Notes under the pieces: generated by a model
The model's database searches: none
Seen by the model: the letters and a program-made list of their open reading frames with translations, nothing else
What the model was told of the DNA's origin: nothing
Origin: Lichenicoccus sp963693035
GTDB taxonomy: Bacteria; Pseudomonadota; Alphaproteobacteria; Acetobacterales; Acetobacteraceae
NCBI GenBank assembly: GCA_963693035.2
Contig: CAXMMQ010000007.1
Span: 434,001 to 498,000, forward strand
DNA length: 64,000 nucleotides
Direction of reading: 5' to 3'
Translations under genes and position numbers: made by a program
Shown here: one piece after another, positions 53,827 through 62,500 of the stretch
How positions within the stretch are numbered: position 1 is the stretch's first letter
Layout of the letters: each line of letters opens with the position of its first letter

Positions 53827-54663
53827 ATGCTGGTGGGCGGCATTGCCTCCTTCCAGCTCGGCGCGTCGATCGCCAAGTCGCTGTTCCCGGTGTTCGGCGC
53901 CACTGGCATGGTGGGCCTGCGCATCGGCCTGTCCTGCCTGCTGCTGCTTGGGCTCTGGCGGCCCTGGCGCCGCCACCTCTCGCGCGATGCGCTGGTTGCA
54001 ATCGTGCCGTACGGGCTCTCGCTCGGCATCATGAACCTGCTGTTCTATCTCAGCCTGGCGCGGCTGCCGCTGGGGGCCGCGGTCGCGGTCGAGTTCACCG
54101 GGCCGCTCGCGCTGGCCTTTCTCGGCTCGCGTCGCCTGCTCGACCTGCTCTGGGCTGCCCTGGTGGTCGCCGGCCTCGCGCTCCTGCTCGACCCGATGGC
54201 GGCGCTGCACGGCGTGGACCCGGTCGGCGTGATGTTCGCCTTCGGCGCCGGCCTGTTCTGGGCGCTGTACATCGTGTTCGGCCAGCGGGTGAGCCGGGCT
54301 GCCACCGGCCCGCATGTCACCGCCCTCGGGCTGACGGTGGCAGCAATCGCCATCGTGCCGTTCTGCCTGCCGGCGATGGCGCCGGCGCTGCACGATCCGC
54401 GGCATCTGTCGGAAGCCGCCGCGGTCGCGGTACTGTCGAGCGCGCTGCCTTATTCGCTCGAGATGGCAGCGATGCGCCATGTCAGCACACGCTCGTTCGG
54501 CATCCTGATGAGCCTCGATCCGGCGCTGGCGGCGCTGTTCGGGCTGCTGTTTTTGGGCGAACATCTCGCGCCGCTGCGCTGGCTGGCGATCCTGTGCATC
54601 GTGGCGGCATCCGCCGGCAGCGCGCTCTGCGGCGAGCCGCGCGCGAAGCCGCTGCAAGCGTGA
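53827..54663 (+). CDS. rhtA: EamA/RhtA-like transporter
   Basis: A 278-aa drug/metabolite transporter with ten hydrophobic helices, resembling RhtA (threonine/homoserine exporter): GGIASFQLGASIAKSLFPVF, then GLRIGLSCLLLLGLW, and in the second half DPVGVMFAFGAGLFWALYIVFGQ, SSALPYSLEMAAMRHVSTRSFGILMSLDPALAALFGLLFLGE. I chose ATG 53827 (MLVGGIAS) because the upstream codons are translated as a poor, Arg-rich stretch. The substrate is inferred from similarity and not shown. It is the last of the plus-strand block. Confidence 0.82.
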   Translation: MLVGGIASFQLGASIAKSLFPVFGATGMVGLRIGLSCLLLLGLWRPWRRHLSRDALVAIVPYGLSLGIMNLLFYLSLARLPLGAAVAVEFTGPLALAFLGSRRLLDLLWAALVVAGLALLLDPMAALHGVDPVGVMFAFGAGLFWALYIVFGQRVSRAATGPHVTALGLTVAAIAIVPFCLPAMAPALHDPRHLSEAAAVAVLSSALPYSLEMAAMRHVSTRSFGILMSLDPALAALFGLLFLGEHLAPLRWLAILCIVAASAGSALCGEPRAKPLQA

Positions 54664-55005
54664 GGCACGATGTGAGCAGCTCCAGCGGTGGAAGTCCGGC
54701 GAGGATGCACATCGAGCGATGCGCTGGCACGCAAAGCGGAAATCAGCCCGCTTCCGTATTCTTCTCGTCGCAAGCGCGGACGCTTCAGAGCGGCCCCTCG
54801 GCAGCACGTTGTTCAAGGTTCGGCATCTAGGCGTGAAACTTCAGCGGCGATGGGCACGGGATCGAAACAGCCGGGAACGGCTCGTAAACAATCGTATCGC
54901 AGACAACGAACTTCCTGATCGTCACCGTTGACGCCCGAGATTGGCAGCTTATGCTGCCGGTCAAAATAATACCCGATCAAGTGGGTTTTGCGGGAGCGCT
55001 CAAGA
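54664..55005. other. 342-bp gap without a gene; one small hairpin
   Basis: No ORF here has coding character. The only structures I see are a hairpin GGCAGC-TTAT-GCTGCC near 54952-54967 followed by an AT-rich stretch (AAAATAATA), and a weak terminator-like ACCC-loop-GGGT run ending in TTTT at 54971-54989. The AT-rich tract is a possible promoter for the downstream secreted protein. The base composition is somewhat less GC-rich than neighbouring genes, as expected for a non-coding and partly decayed segment. Confidence 0.5.
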
Positions 55006-56160
55006 GTGTCGCGTAGTTGGAACAGGCTCCGGCTTGGTTTGTTGGCTGCAGGCGCGGTGGCGTTGACCATCGGGTTGAACTCCGCTCCAGGCCGTGCCGG
55101 TCCATCGAACCTGCAACCGGATGGCGAAGCGCTGCCAGCGTGGCACGGCCAGTTGAGTTTCCCCCGGCTGACGACAATCAAAATTCCGGGCAAGCCTCTG
55201 ATGTCGTTCGACTTCGGCTTCGTCGACCCGCTGCTGCCGTTCTACTTCGTCACCCGGATCACCGGCTTCTCCGGTGCGCCGCTCAATCCCGATGGTTCGC
55301 CCGACAACGCACATTCGGGCCCGAACAGCGTGCAGCCCACGACGCCGGGCGAGATCTGGGCCACCAACGGCGACAGTACGGTCAAGGTGGTCGACCTGCT
55401 CAGGCACAGGATCATCGACAGCATCTCCACCGTCCTGCCCGGCCAGACCGCCTTGCAGGACCTCCGCACCGACGGGCTCTCCTGGGACCCGGACGACCAG
55501 GTCATGGTCGTGCAGAACGGCGACGCGGAGCCGCCATTCATCACCTTCATTTCGACCAACCCGCTCAACCGGCACGTGCTCGGCCATTTCATCTTCACGG
55601 CCGCGACCGATATCGAAGCGTCCGTCTATGATCGAAAGACCGGATTGTTCTACCTGAACATCGCGCAGATCGGCACCGATCCGAATGCCGGCGCGATCTC
55701 CGTGATCAATCCGCGCACCCTCACCGAGGTGAAGGAATATCCGATCACCGGCTGCAACGGTGCGGGCATCGCGCTCGCTCCCGGGCAGAAGCTGCTGATC
55801 GGCTGCTCGCTGAACAACTACACGCCGATCGTGAGTGCGATCGACGGCAGCGTCCTCGCCAGCATCCCGCAGGTCGGGGGCGCCGACCAGGTGGCCTACG
55901 CCAACGGCTTCTTCTATGATGCCGCGCGCACCAACTCGGCCGCCAATGGCGGTGCGTCGCTCAGCGTGATCGACGCCAGAACGAACAAGTTCGTCGTGAA
56001 CATCCCGAGCAACGTCAGCGCCCACGTCGTCTCGGCTGACCCACGCACCACCGACATCTTCGTGCCGACGGCCGCCATCGCGACTGACCCGGATTGCAGC
56101 ACGAGCTGCATCCAGGTTTTTGCTCCGAGGGTGGATGGGAGACCGCTTCGGGGACACTGA
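55006..56160 (+). CDS. Predicted secreted beta-propeller-like (YVTN-type) protein
   Basis: A 384-aa protein with an N-terminal signal peptide (WNRLRLGLLAAGAVALTIGL) cleaved after the Ala/Gly-rich stretch. The mature part has repeated blade-like segments: GEIWATNGDSTVKVVDLLRH, NIAQIGTDPNAGAISVINPR, GCNGAGIALAPGQKLLIGCS, GADQVAYANGFFYDAA and SLSVIDARTNKFVVNI. This spacing suits a YVTN-type beta propeller, probably extracytoplasmic. A GTG at 55006 (GGGAG nine bases before) fits the signal peptide better than the earlier TTG at 54988. The gene sits in a region with several broken genes and has no related neighbour. Function unknown. Confidence 0.72.
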   Translation: MSRSWNRLRLGLLAAGAVALTIGLNSAPGRAGPSNLQPDGEALPAWHGQLSFPRLTTIKIPGKPLMSFDFGFVDPLLPFYFVTRITGFSGAPLNPDGSPDNAHSGPNSVQPTTPGEIWATNGDSTVKVVDLLRHRIIDSISTVLPGQTALQDLRTDGLSWDPDDQVMVVQNGDAEPPFITFISTNPLNRHVLGHFIFTAATDIEASVYDRKTGLFYLNIAQIGTDPNAGAISVINPRTLTEVKEYPITGCNGAGIALAPGQKLLIGCSLNNYTPIVSAIDGSVLASIPQVGGADQVAYANGFFYDAARTNSAANGGASLSVIDARTNKFVVNIPSNVSAHVVSADPRTTDIFVPTAAIATDPDCSTSCIQVFAPRVDGRPLRGH

Positions 56161-56367
56161 TCGCCATCAGCAAGGCGAGCCTGATCCGATCGGTCATGCT
56201 CCGCTGTTCGTTCCGTGCAACAGCTTTATCCGGTGCGCGCGGATGAACTGGCGAGGCCGCCGTGGTCAGCGGTCGCCGGGTGGCGTTCACACGCAGGCTC
56301 GCTCCGATGAAGGCGATCCGGTCATGGCAGGTTGGTGAACGGCCGCCCGAGGCTCCGGGTGCCCGAC

Positions 56368-56646
56368 CTACTCCGCCGCCAGCCCCAGCGCCTGGCGCTC
56401 GAACAGCCTTTGATACAGCCCGTGCGGTCGCGTCAGCAGCCGGGCGTGGCTGCCATCCTCCAGGATGCGGCCGATCGAGAACACCAGGATGCGGTCGAGC
56501 GACACCACGGTCGACAGCCGGTGCGCGATCACGATTACCGTGCGGCCCTGGATCAGGCGCTGCATGGCGTCCTGCACCAGCGCCTCGGTGTCGCTGTCCA
56601 GGCTGGACGTCGCCTCGTCGAGGATCAGCACCCGGCTGTCGGCGAG
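56368..56646 (-). pseudogene. Truncated copy of the 3' end of an ABC exporter gene
   Basis: The minus strand encodes only the last ~93 residues of an ABC exporter ATPase: LADSRVLILDEATSSLDS (Walker B/D-loop), VIVIAHRLSTVVSLDRILV and a stop after RQALGLAAE. Aligning by hand with the intact gene at 58853-60655 gives 11 differences in about 93 residues. The Walker A, Q-loop and signature parts are absent, and the reading frame upstream of residue ~15 is unrelated. It is a pseudogene remnant, presumably from a duplication or deletion. Confidence 0.85.
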
Positions 56647-56754
56647 GACCGTGCTCGACCTCGTAAGCAGACGCCGCGCAACGACCACGACGCAGTGGGC
56701 TGGGCGGTAAGAGGCACATCGAGGCAGCGACCTGAAGTTTCTGTTGGCGCCGTC

Positions 56755-57696
56755 TCACCCTGTGGCGGGTGCGCCCGCAGGGAGGAGAATGAGTTTACCG
56801 TGGGCGTGCCCGCTCAGGCTGAGGTCGAGCGCCTCTCGCCAATTCTCGAGAGCGAAGCTGCGCGCGATCGGCACCGAGAACCGCCCCTCGGCAGCGAGCT
56901 TTGCGAAGTCTCCAAGCACGTTGTAGCGCAGTTCGCCTTCGAAGCTGTTGTGAACCCCGAACTGTTCGGCGACGGGACCATGGTTGCTTATCGTGAGCAC
57001 GCGGCGCCCATCGCCGCCGGCGATCCTGACGAGGTCAGGCAGCACTCCGTTGATCGGGCCGGCGTCCAGGATCAGGTCCGGCGCTCCCCCGCCGATTGCG
57101 AGGACCCGCTTGACCATCCCGTCTCCATATGGCGTGACCTCGGCGCCAAGCGCGCGGAGCCGTCCGGCATACGTATCGCCTGCGGCTGCGATCACCCGCG
57201 TTCCGCGCATGAGCGCCATCTGCACGGCGGCAAGGCCGATCATCGTTCCCGCGCCGTAGACGAACAGCGTGCGCCCGGCCGCCACGCCCAGGATGTCGAG
57301 GCTTCGGCAGGCAGTCTCGATCGCCATCGGCAGCGCGGCCGCTTCGACAAGATCAAGGCCCTCCGGAACGGGCGTCCAGATGGCCAGGACCGCCTCGTCC
57401 GACGCGCCGGCGCTCGGGAATCCCCTGAACTCGGGCACGCCCAGCACACGCTGTCCGATCCGGACGTCCGTCACACCATCGCCGACCGCCTCGACCGTTC
57501 CGGACACATCAAGACCGATGCCACGGGGAAGGTCGCCGGCGAACAGCCCTCGGCAGAGAGCCCAGTCCGCAGGATTGAGCCCACACGCGTGGACCCTTAC
57601 GCGGATCTGCCCGGCACCAGGACTTGGCACGGCGACCTCTTCCAGGCGCAGCACGTCCGTCGGTTCGCCATACTCATGGAAACAAAGCGTCTTCAT
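56755..57696 (-). CDS. Zinc-type alcohol dehydrogenase-like / quinone oxidoreductase (MDR family)
   Basis: A 313-aa medium-chain reductase. It starts MKTLCFHEYGEPTDVLRLEE (ATG 57696) and has the MDR signature ACGLNPADWALCRG, the GroES-like fold, GIGLDVSGTVEAVGDGV and the cofactor segment FVYGAGTMIGLAAVQMALMRG. It lacks the Cys set of a structural zinc site, so it belongs to the quinone-reductase-like, zinc-free type. It is divergent from a TetR gene 80 bp away, which probably represses it. Both sit between the truncated and intact copies of the ABC exporter end. Confidence 0.88.
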   Translation of the reverse strand: MKTLCFHEYGEPTDVLRLEEVAVPSPGAGQIRVRVHACGLNPADWALCRGLFAGDLPRGIGLDVSGTVEAVGDGVTDVRIGQRVLGVPEFRGFPSAGASDEAVLAIWTPVPEGLDLVEAAALPMAIETACRSLDILGVAAGRTLFVYGAGTMIGLAAVQMALMRGTRVIAAAGDTYAGRLRALGAEVTPYGDGMVKRVLAIGGGAPDLILDAGPINGVLPDLVRIAGGDGRRVLTISNHGPVAEQFGVHNSFEGELRYNVLGDFAKLAAEGRFSVPIARSFALENWREALDLSLSGHAHGKLILLPAGAPATG

Positions 57697-57776
57697 GGCC
57701 TGTGCATCTCCTGTTATGCCAGTGACTGACATATAGACGTAGAGACAGCGGCTGACAATACGTGTATGGGCGATCG

Positions 57777-58364
57777 ATGCCACGCAACGCAGAACCTGCA
57801 CGCCGTCGCCTGCAGCAGGCGACCCTGGAGATGTTCCGCGAGCGCGGCTACGACGCGACCACGACAGCGGAAATCGCCGCCAGGGCTGGCGTGACGGAGC
57901 GCACCTTCTTCCGGCACTTCCCAGACAAGCGGGAGGCATTGTTCGACGGAGAGGAAGCATTCCGCGACGCCTTGACCGACGCGGTTGCCGGGGCACCTGA
58001 AGGGCTGCCCCCAATGGATGCTCTGCTCTGCGCGTTCCGCTCCGTCGAGCCGCTGCTTGAGCGCAATCGCCCCTTTACTGAGCCCCGGCAGGAGATCATC
58101 GCCCGCACTCCGGCGCTGCAGGAGCGGGTGCTGACGAAGACGGCAAACCTCATCGGCGCTTTGGCTGCAGCGTTAGTTCGACGAGGCGTTGATGATGGCC
58201 TCGCGACCCTCGCGGCCCAGGTCGGAATGGCCGCCCTCGGCTACGCCGCAAAGGCCTGGTTCGACGACCCAAGGCCAGGTCTGGATACGCACCTGAGGCG
58301 GGCCTTCGAAACGCTGCAGCACTTCTCACCGACCATCTGTAAACCGGACCCGCACGTCGGCTAA
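57777..58364 (+). CDS. TetR/AcrR family transcriptional regulator
   Basis: A 195-aa regulator with the TetR HTH LQQATLEMFRERGYDATTTA, EIAARAGVTERTFFRHFPDK and a C-terminal ligand domain. The ATG at 57777 (MPRNAEPARRR) is preferred over an upstream in-frame GTG (57762). Divergent placement suggests control of the MDR oxidoreductase. Confidence 0.88.
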   Translation: MPRNAEPARRRLQQATLEMFRERGYDATTTAEIAARAGVTERTFFRHFPDKREALFDGEEAFRDALTDAVAGAPEGLPPMDALLCAFRSVEPLLERNRPFTEPRQEIIARTPALQERVLTKTANLIGALAAALVRRGVDDGLATLAAQVGMAALGYAAKAWFDDPRPGLDTHLRRAFETLQHFSPTICKPDPHVG

Positions 58365-58469
58365 CCACCCGGCCGCTGGAGCTGTTTCAGCGCTTACATA
58401 GCTTTTCCGTTCCGTTGCTCCGCAGACCCCGGCTCCGAAGAGGCGACCGCGAAGAGGATCAGCGGCCGA

Positions 58470-58819
58470 CTGCATCAGCCGCCGCCAACCCCCCGGTTCT
58501 GGAATGCCCTTACGACGTAGATCGCGCTGATCTCACCATCGAAGCCGCCCTTTTGCAGATGTCCTGTCCGTTGCCTGCCGCAGGAGGCAAGGCCAACAAG
58601 TTGCCCGTCCGCTTCGGCGACAATGGCTCTTGTCCCGCTTGGACCGTCCTGTTCAGACAAGATGCTTCGCCACATGCGGGCTCGAGCCTCAACGGACATC
58701 AAGGCAGCATCGAAGCTGGCATCAGCTCCGGGTAGCTTTCTCTCCAGGACGCACCACGCAGCGCGCCTAGGCCAGGACTGTCCTCCTCCAAGGCTGCCCT
58801 GACAGAATAGCCTGGCATA
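58470..58819 (-). pseudogene. GNAT acetyltransferase pseudogene (two frameshifts)
   Basis: The minus strand from ATG 58819 reads MPGYSVRAALEEDSPGLGAL then ASWRESYPELMPASMLP, the typical GNAT N-terminus, and hits a stop. One missing base moves the frame, after which MSVEARARMWRSILSEQDGP and GEISAIYVVRAFQNRGVG continue the family, including the QxxGxG acetyl-CoA motif. A second lost base there gives another stop; the expected RRLM follows in the third frame. The C-terminal part is unrecognisable. It is a broken single-domain acetyltransferase, located just downstream of the intact ABC exporter stop. Confidence 0.8.
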
Positions 58820-58852
58820 GATGAGGTCACGGCAGAGTTCTCGAAACCAGCC

Positions 58853-60655
58853 TTACTCCGCCGCCAGACCAAGCGCCTGGCGCTCGAACAGCCGGCGGTA
58901 CAGCCCGTCCGGATGCGTCAGCAGGCGAGCGTGGCTGCCATCCTCGATAATGCGGCCGCTGGAAAACACCAGGATGCGGTCGAGCGACATCACGGTGGAC
59001 AGCCGGTGCGCGATCACGATCACGGTGCGGCCCTGCATCAGGCGCTGCATGGCGTCCTGCACCAGTGCCTCGCTCTCGCTGTCGAGGCTAGAGGTCGCCT
59101 CGTCCAGGATCAGCACCCGGCAGTCGGCGAGGAACGCGCGCGCGATCGCGATGCGCTGGCGCTCGCCGCCGGAGAGCTTGACGCCGCGCTCGCCGACCAG
59201 GGTGGCATAGCCGTCCGGCAACCGGGCGATGAAGCCGTCCGCGTTGGCGAGCCGCGCCGCCTGCGCGATCTCGGCGTCGCTGGCACCCGGACGGCCATAG
59301 GAAATGTTCTCGGCCAGCGACCGATGGAACAGCACCGGCTCCTGCTGGACGATCGCGATCTGCGCGCGCAGGCTCTCCTGCTGCACGTCGGCGAGGTCCT
59401 GGCCATCGACCAGGATGCGGCCGTGCTGCACGTCGTACAGTCGCTGCAGCAGCTTGGTCAGCGTGGTCTTGCCCGAGCCCGACGGCCCGACCAGGCCGAG
59501 CCGGGTGCCGGCCGGGATCTCCAGCGACAGATCCTCGAACAACGGCGTCGCATGGCTGCCGTAATGGAACCAGACCCGCTCGAAGCAGATCGCACCGCGC
59601 CCGATCCCGATCGGGGCCGCACCGGGGCGGTCGCGCACGGAAGCGGGCTGGGCGAACATGGCGACCAGCTCCTCCATCTCGTTTACGGCGCGCTGCATCT
59701 GGCTGACCTGCTGGCCGATGTCACGCAGGTAGCCCTGCACCAGGAACACCAGGGTCAGCACATAAGCGATATCGCCGGGCCCGGCATCGCCGCGCTGCCA
59801 CAGTAGGAGTGCGGCGCCGACCATGACGATGCGCAGGGCGAGCAGGCAGAGCGCCTGCACGTTGCCGCTGTTGGTGCCGCGTATCCAGGTGCGTGCGGTG
59901 CGGCCGGACCACTGGCGCAGCACGCGCGCCAGCCGCGCATCCTCGCGGCTTTCGGCGCCGAAGGCCTTGACCACCCCGTTGCAGGTGATGGCGTCCGCAA
60001 GGGCCGCCCCCATGCGGGTGTCCCAGCGGTTCGAGACACTCGCAGTGGGTGCCACGTAGCGCAGAGTCATCAGGCAGGAGACCAGCGCGAACAGCACGGC
60101 GCACAGGCCGAGCAGCAGCCCCATCAGCGGCCAGCGCAGGGTCAGCACCAGCGTGGTGCCGACCAGCACCACCAGTTCCGGCAGCAGCAGCAGCAGCAGC
60201 GTATCGTCGAGCGTGTCGATCGCCCACATGCCGCGGGTCAGGCGGCGCACCGTGGAGCCGGCGAAGGTGTTGGCGTGCCAGTCGGTGGAGAAGCGCTGCA
60301 CCCGGTGGAACGCGTCGGAAGCCACCCCGGACATGATGCGCACGGTCAGACGGGTGATGCCGACATAGCCCAGCCGCCGCCCCACGACGGCGACGCAGCC
60401 GAGCACGCTGAGGCCGCCCAGGAGCAGCAGCGCCGCGCGCAGGTCGCCGGCGCGATGCTGCCCGACCCCGCGCGTCACGACATCCACCAGACGCCCGGCC
60501 AGCACCGGCGTCACCACGTCGGTGCTGGTCGCCAGCGTCATGCCGAACGCCACGGTGGCCAGCATGCGCGGATGCCGCCGCCAGCGCGCGAGTAGGAAGC
60601 CGAGCACCGCGGCGAAGCTGCCGCTCCGGCGGCCGGAGGTGGTCTCTGTGGTCAA
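58853..60655 (-). CDS. ABC transporter, fused permease/ATP-binding (MsbA/exporter type)
   Basis: A 600-aa half-exporter. Residues ~20-330 form a six-helix type I transmembrane domain with TSTDVVTPVLAGRLVDVVTR; residues ~355-600 are the ATPase with Walker A VGPSGSGKTTLTK, Q-loop VQQEPVLFHRS, signature KLSGGERQRIAIAR, Walker B VLILDEATSSLDS and switch IAHRLS. It should act as a homodimer; the substrate (lipid, peptide or drug) is unknown. The start is a TTG at 60655; no ATG is available upstream in frame. A partial duplicate of its 3' end lies at 56368-56646. Confidence 0.88.
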   Translation of the reverse strand: MTTETTSGRRSGSFAAVLGFLLARWRRHPRMLATVAFGMTLATSTDVVTPVLAGRLVDVVTRGVGQHRAGDLRAALLLLGGLSVLGCVAVVGRRLGYVGITRLTVRIMSGVASDAFHRVQRFSTDWHANTFAGSTVRRLTRGMWAIDTLDDTLLLLLLPELVVLVGTTLVLTLRWPLMGLLLGLCAVLFALVSCLMTLRYVAPTASVSNRWDTRMGAALADAITCNGVVKAFGAESREDARLARVLRQWSGRTARTWIRGTNSGNVQALCLLALRIVMVGAALLLWQRGDAGPGDIAYVLTLVFLVQGYLRDIGQQVSQMQRAVNEMEELVAMFAQPASVRDRPGAAPIGIGRGAICFERVWFHYGSHATPLFEDLSLEIPAGTRLGLVGPSGSGKTTLTKLLQRLYDVQHGRILVDGQDLADVQQESLRAQIAIVQQEPVLFHRSLAENISYGRPGASDAEIAQAARLANADGFIARLPDGYATLVGERGVKLSGGERQRIAIARAFLADCRVLILDEATSSLDSESEALVQDAMQRLMQGRTVIVIAHRLSTVMSLDRILVFSSGRIIEDGSHARLLTHPDGLYRRLFERQALGLAAE

Positions 60656-60867
60656 TGCGGTCCGTCCCGAACCGCGGATCAGCCGCCGGTCCGTGGCCTG
60701 AGATGGGGGCCCCGTCCTCTACAGGAAACCCGGGAACGCGGCCATGACTACCGCTCCGAGGGGCACGCGAACCGAGGGATCCACAACATTTCGAATTCAG
60801 CGGCAAGAACCGTGGAGCGTGTCCGCCCTCAAGCTGCTCCGGTCGGGCACCAGCACAGGAGACCACC

Positions 60868-61386
60868 ATGACCTTCCGCATCTCCGGCCTTTCGCCCGAG
60901 CCGTTCCGGCATCTGTTCGGCCTGTCCGACGATGAACTGGCCAGGCATGGAGCGGTGCGGTGCGTTGCCGACAGGAAGCCCGGCTTCCCCGACCGGATCG
61001 AGATGCGCGATGCGGAGCCCGGCGAGACCTTGCTGCTGCTCAACCACACCTGCCAGCCCGCCGATACCCCGTACCGGGCCAGCCACGCCATCTTCGTCCG
61101 GGAGGGAGCACTCGACACCTACGACGTGGTGGGCGAGGTCCCGGCCGTCATGCGCATCCGGCTGCTCTCGCTGCGGGCCTTTGATGCCACCGGCATGATG
61201 ATCGATGCCGATGTCACAGAGGGGGTTGCGGTCGAGGCCGTCATCGAACGCATGTTCGCCCAGGCCGCGACGAGCTACATCCATGTCCACAACGCCAGGC
61301 GCGGCTGCTACTCGGGCCGGATCGACCGGGCGGATCTCATATCGGCAGGTGGATCAGGCCAGGCGTGGTTTCCGCGAGAGGAATGA
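60868..61386 (+). CDS. DUF1203 family protein
   Basis: A 172-aa protein recognisable as DUF1203 from FRISGLSPEPFRHLFGLSDD, then CVADRKPGFPDRIEMRDAEPGETLLLLNH and PYRASHAIFVREGA, with YIHVHNARRGCYSGRIDR near the end. No function is known for the family. AGGAG precedes ATG 60868 by seven bases. Its last 50 bases overlap the convergent HD-GYP gene's 3' end, so both genes share coding DNA at their ends. Confidence 0.88.
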   Translation: MTFRISGLSPEPFRHLFGLSDDELARHGAVRCVADRKPGFPDRIEMRDAEPGETLLLLNHTCQPADTPYRASHAIFVREGALDTYDVVGEVPAVMRIRLLSLRAFDATGMMIDADVTEGVAVEAVIERMFAQAATSYIHVHNARRGCYSGRIDRADLISAGGSGQAWFPREE

Positions 61387-62362
61387 TGCTGGCGGTGCTG
61401 CCCCAGGCGAACAGCGGCGCGGTCTCGGGGAGGCGCTCGGGCAAACGGTCCTCGAGGACGTGCTCGCCGGGCGCGGTGGCGCCGTCGCGGGCCTCGACCA
61501 TGCCCGGCAGGTCGGCCAGGAACAGCTCCATCAGGGCCGGGTCGAACTGCGAGCCCGCCTCGCCGGCAAGGAAGCCGCCGACCTCCTCCAGCTGCCAGGC
61601 CGCCTTGTAGCAGCGCTCGCTCAGCAGCATGTCGAACGCCTCGGCGATCGCCACCACCCGGCTGGTCAGCGGGATGCCGTCGCCGGCGAGACCCATCGGG
61701 TAGCCGGTGCCGTCCCAGCGCTCGTGGTGGTGCAGGGCGATGCTGGCCGCAAGGTCGAGCATCGGCTCGCCGCTCCGCGCCAGCATGCGATGGCCGATCC
61801 TGGTATGGCTCTGCACCAGGCGGCGCTCGTCCGCGTCGAGGCCGGCCGGCTTGGACAGCAGCGCCGCCGGTAGCCCGATCTTGCCGACATCGTGCAGCGT
61901 CGCCGCCACCAGCAGGTCCGAGGCCGCCGCCGGATCGAAGCCGGCGGCGAGTGCCAGGCGCACGGCGACCCGGGCGGTGGCGTCCTCATGGGTGTCGCCG
62001 GCGACGCACAGCCGGCGCACCAACTCCGCCTGGTCGAGCGGCGCGCGGCCCGGGCGCGGCCGCGCGTTCCAGGCGCCGATGCAGGCCCCGGCCAGGGCGA
62101 CGGCGACCAGCACCGACAGCACTGTGGCTGTCTGTGGGGCCTGCTGCGGCATGTCGCCGAGCCGCATGATCAGCAGCAGCAGACCGAGCAGCATGCCGCC
62201 GGCGATCGGCTTGATCAGATCGCCTAGTCCGACGGTCGGGCGCATCATGTCCTCCGCGAGGCGGCGGATCGAGGCGAAGGCGCACAGGTAGCCGGTCAGG
62301 CAGAGCAGGCCGCTGAGCGAGACGGCGAAGACCAGGACGATGTTGGGCTGCAGACCGGTCAT
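61337..62362 (-). CDS. HD-GYP domain phosphodiesterase with N-terminal membrane region
   Basis: A 341-aa predicted cyclic-di-GMP phosphodiesterase. Three or so hydrophobic helices cover residues ~7-95; the catalytic domain has TLHDVGKIGLP (HD), IGHRMLA, and HHHERWDGTGYPMGL, the HD-GYP signature, followed by SRVVAIAEAFDML. The membrane part probably senses an unknown signal. The gene is convergent with DUF1203, sharing 50 bp. A TATAAT box lies 110 bp upstream of its start. Confidence 0.88.
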   Translation of the reverse strand: MTGLQPNIVLVFAVSLSGLLCLTGYLCAFASIRRLAEDMMRPTVGLGDLIKPIAGGMLLGLLLLIMRLGDMPQQAPQTATVLSVLVAVALAGACIGAWNARPRPGRAPLDQAELVRRLCVAGDTHEDATARVAVRLALAAGFDPAAASDLLVAATLHDVGKIGLPAALLSKPAGLDADERRLVQSHTRIGHRMLARSGEPMLDLAASIALHHHERWDGTGYPMGLAGDGIPLTSRVVAIAEAFDMLLSERCYKAAWQLEEVGGFLAGEAGSQFDPALMELFLADLPGMVEARDGATAPGEHVLEDRLPERLPETAPLFAWGSTASIIPLAETTPGLIHLPI

Positions 62363-62462
62363 GGGAGGGTAGCCTTGGGGTTCCCCGCATAGGCGCTGGG
62401 ACTGTCACGAGGTTTTACAGTTATGGTTTGGTTCCGTAAAGAGAATTTACTCGCTAAGTTAC

Positions 62463-62500
62463 TGTAATTATACCGATTTAATCGAGGAAGTTGTCATAGC
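62463..62500 (-). promoter_or_regulatory. AT-rich promoter candidate for the HD-GYP gene
   Basis: In this otherwise GC-rich window, 62400-62485 is strikingly AT-rich. On the minus strand TATAAT (plus-strand ATTATA at 62467-62472) is a perfect -10 box and lies ~105 bp before the HD-GYP start. ATGACA about 19 bp upstream of it resembles a -35 box. A palindrome CGATT-T-AATCG lies between them and TTACTGTAA just downstream. The spacing is not ideal, so this is suggestive only. Confidence 0.35.

Noticed and set aside
56307..56370. MKAIRSWQVGERPPEAPG-like frame on the plus strand
   Set aside because: Looks like a possible oxidoreductase start, but only ~18 residues are suggestive and the frame then becomes Pro/Arg-rich; not enough to call a gene fragment.
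57697..57776. TetR operator palindrome between the MDR oxidoreductase and TetR genes
   Set aside because: Expected from the divergent layout, but I could not find a convincing symmetric motif by eye.
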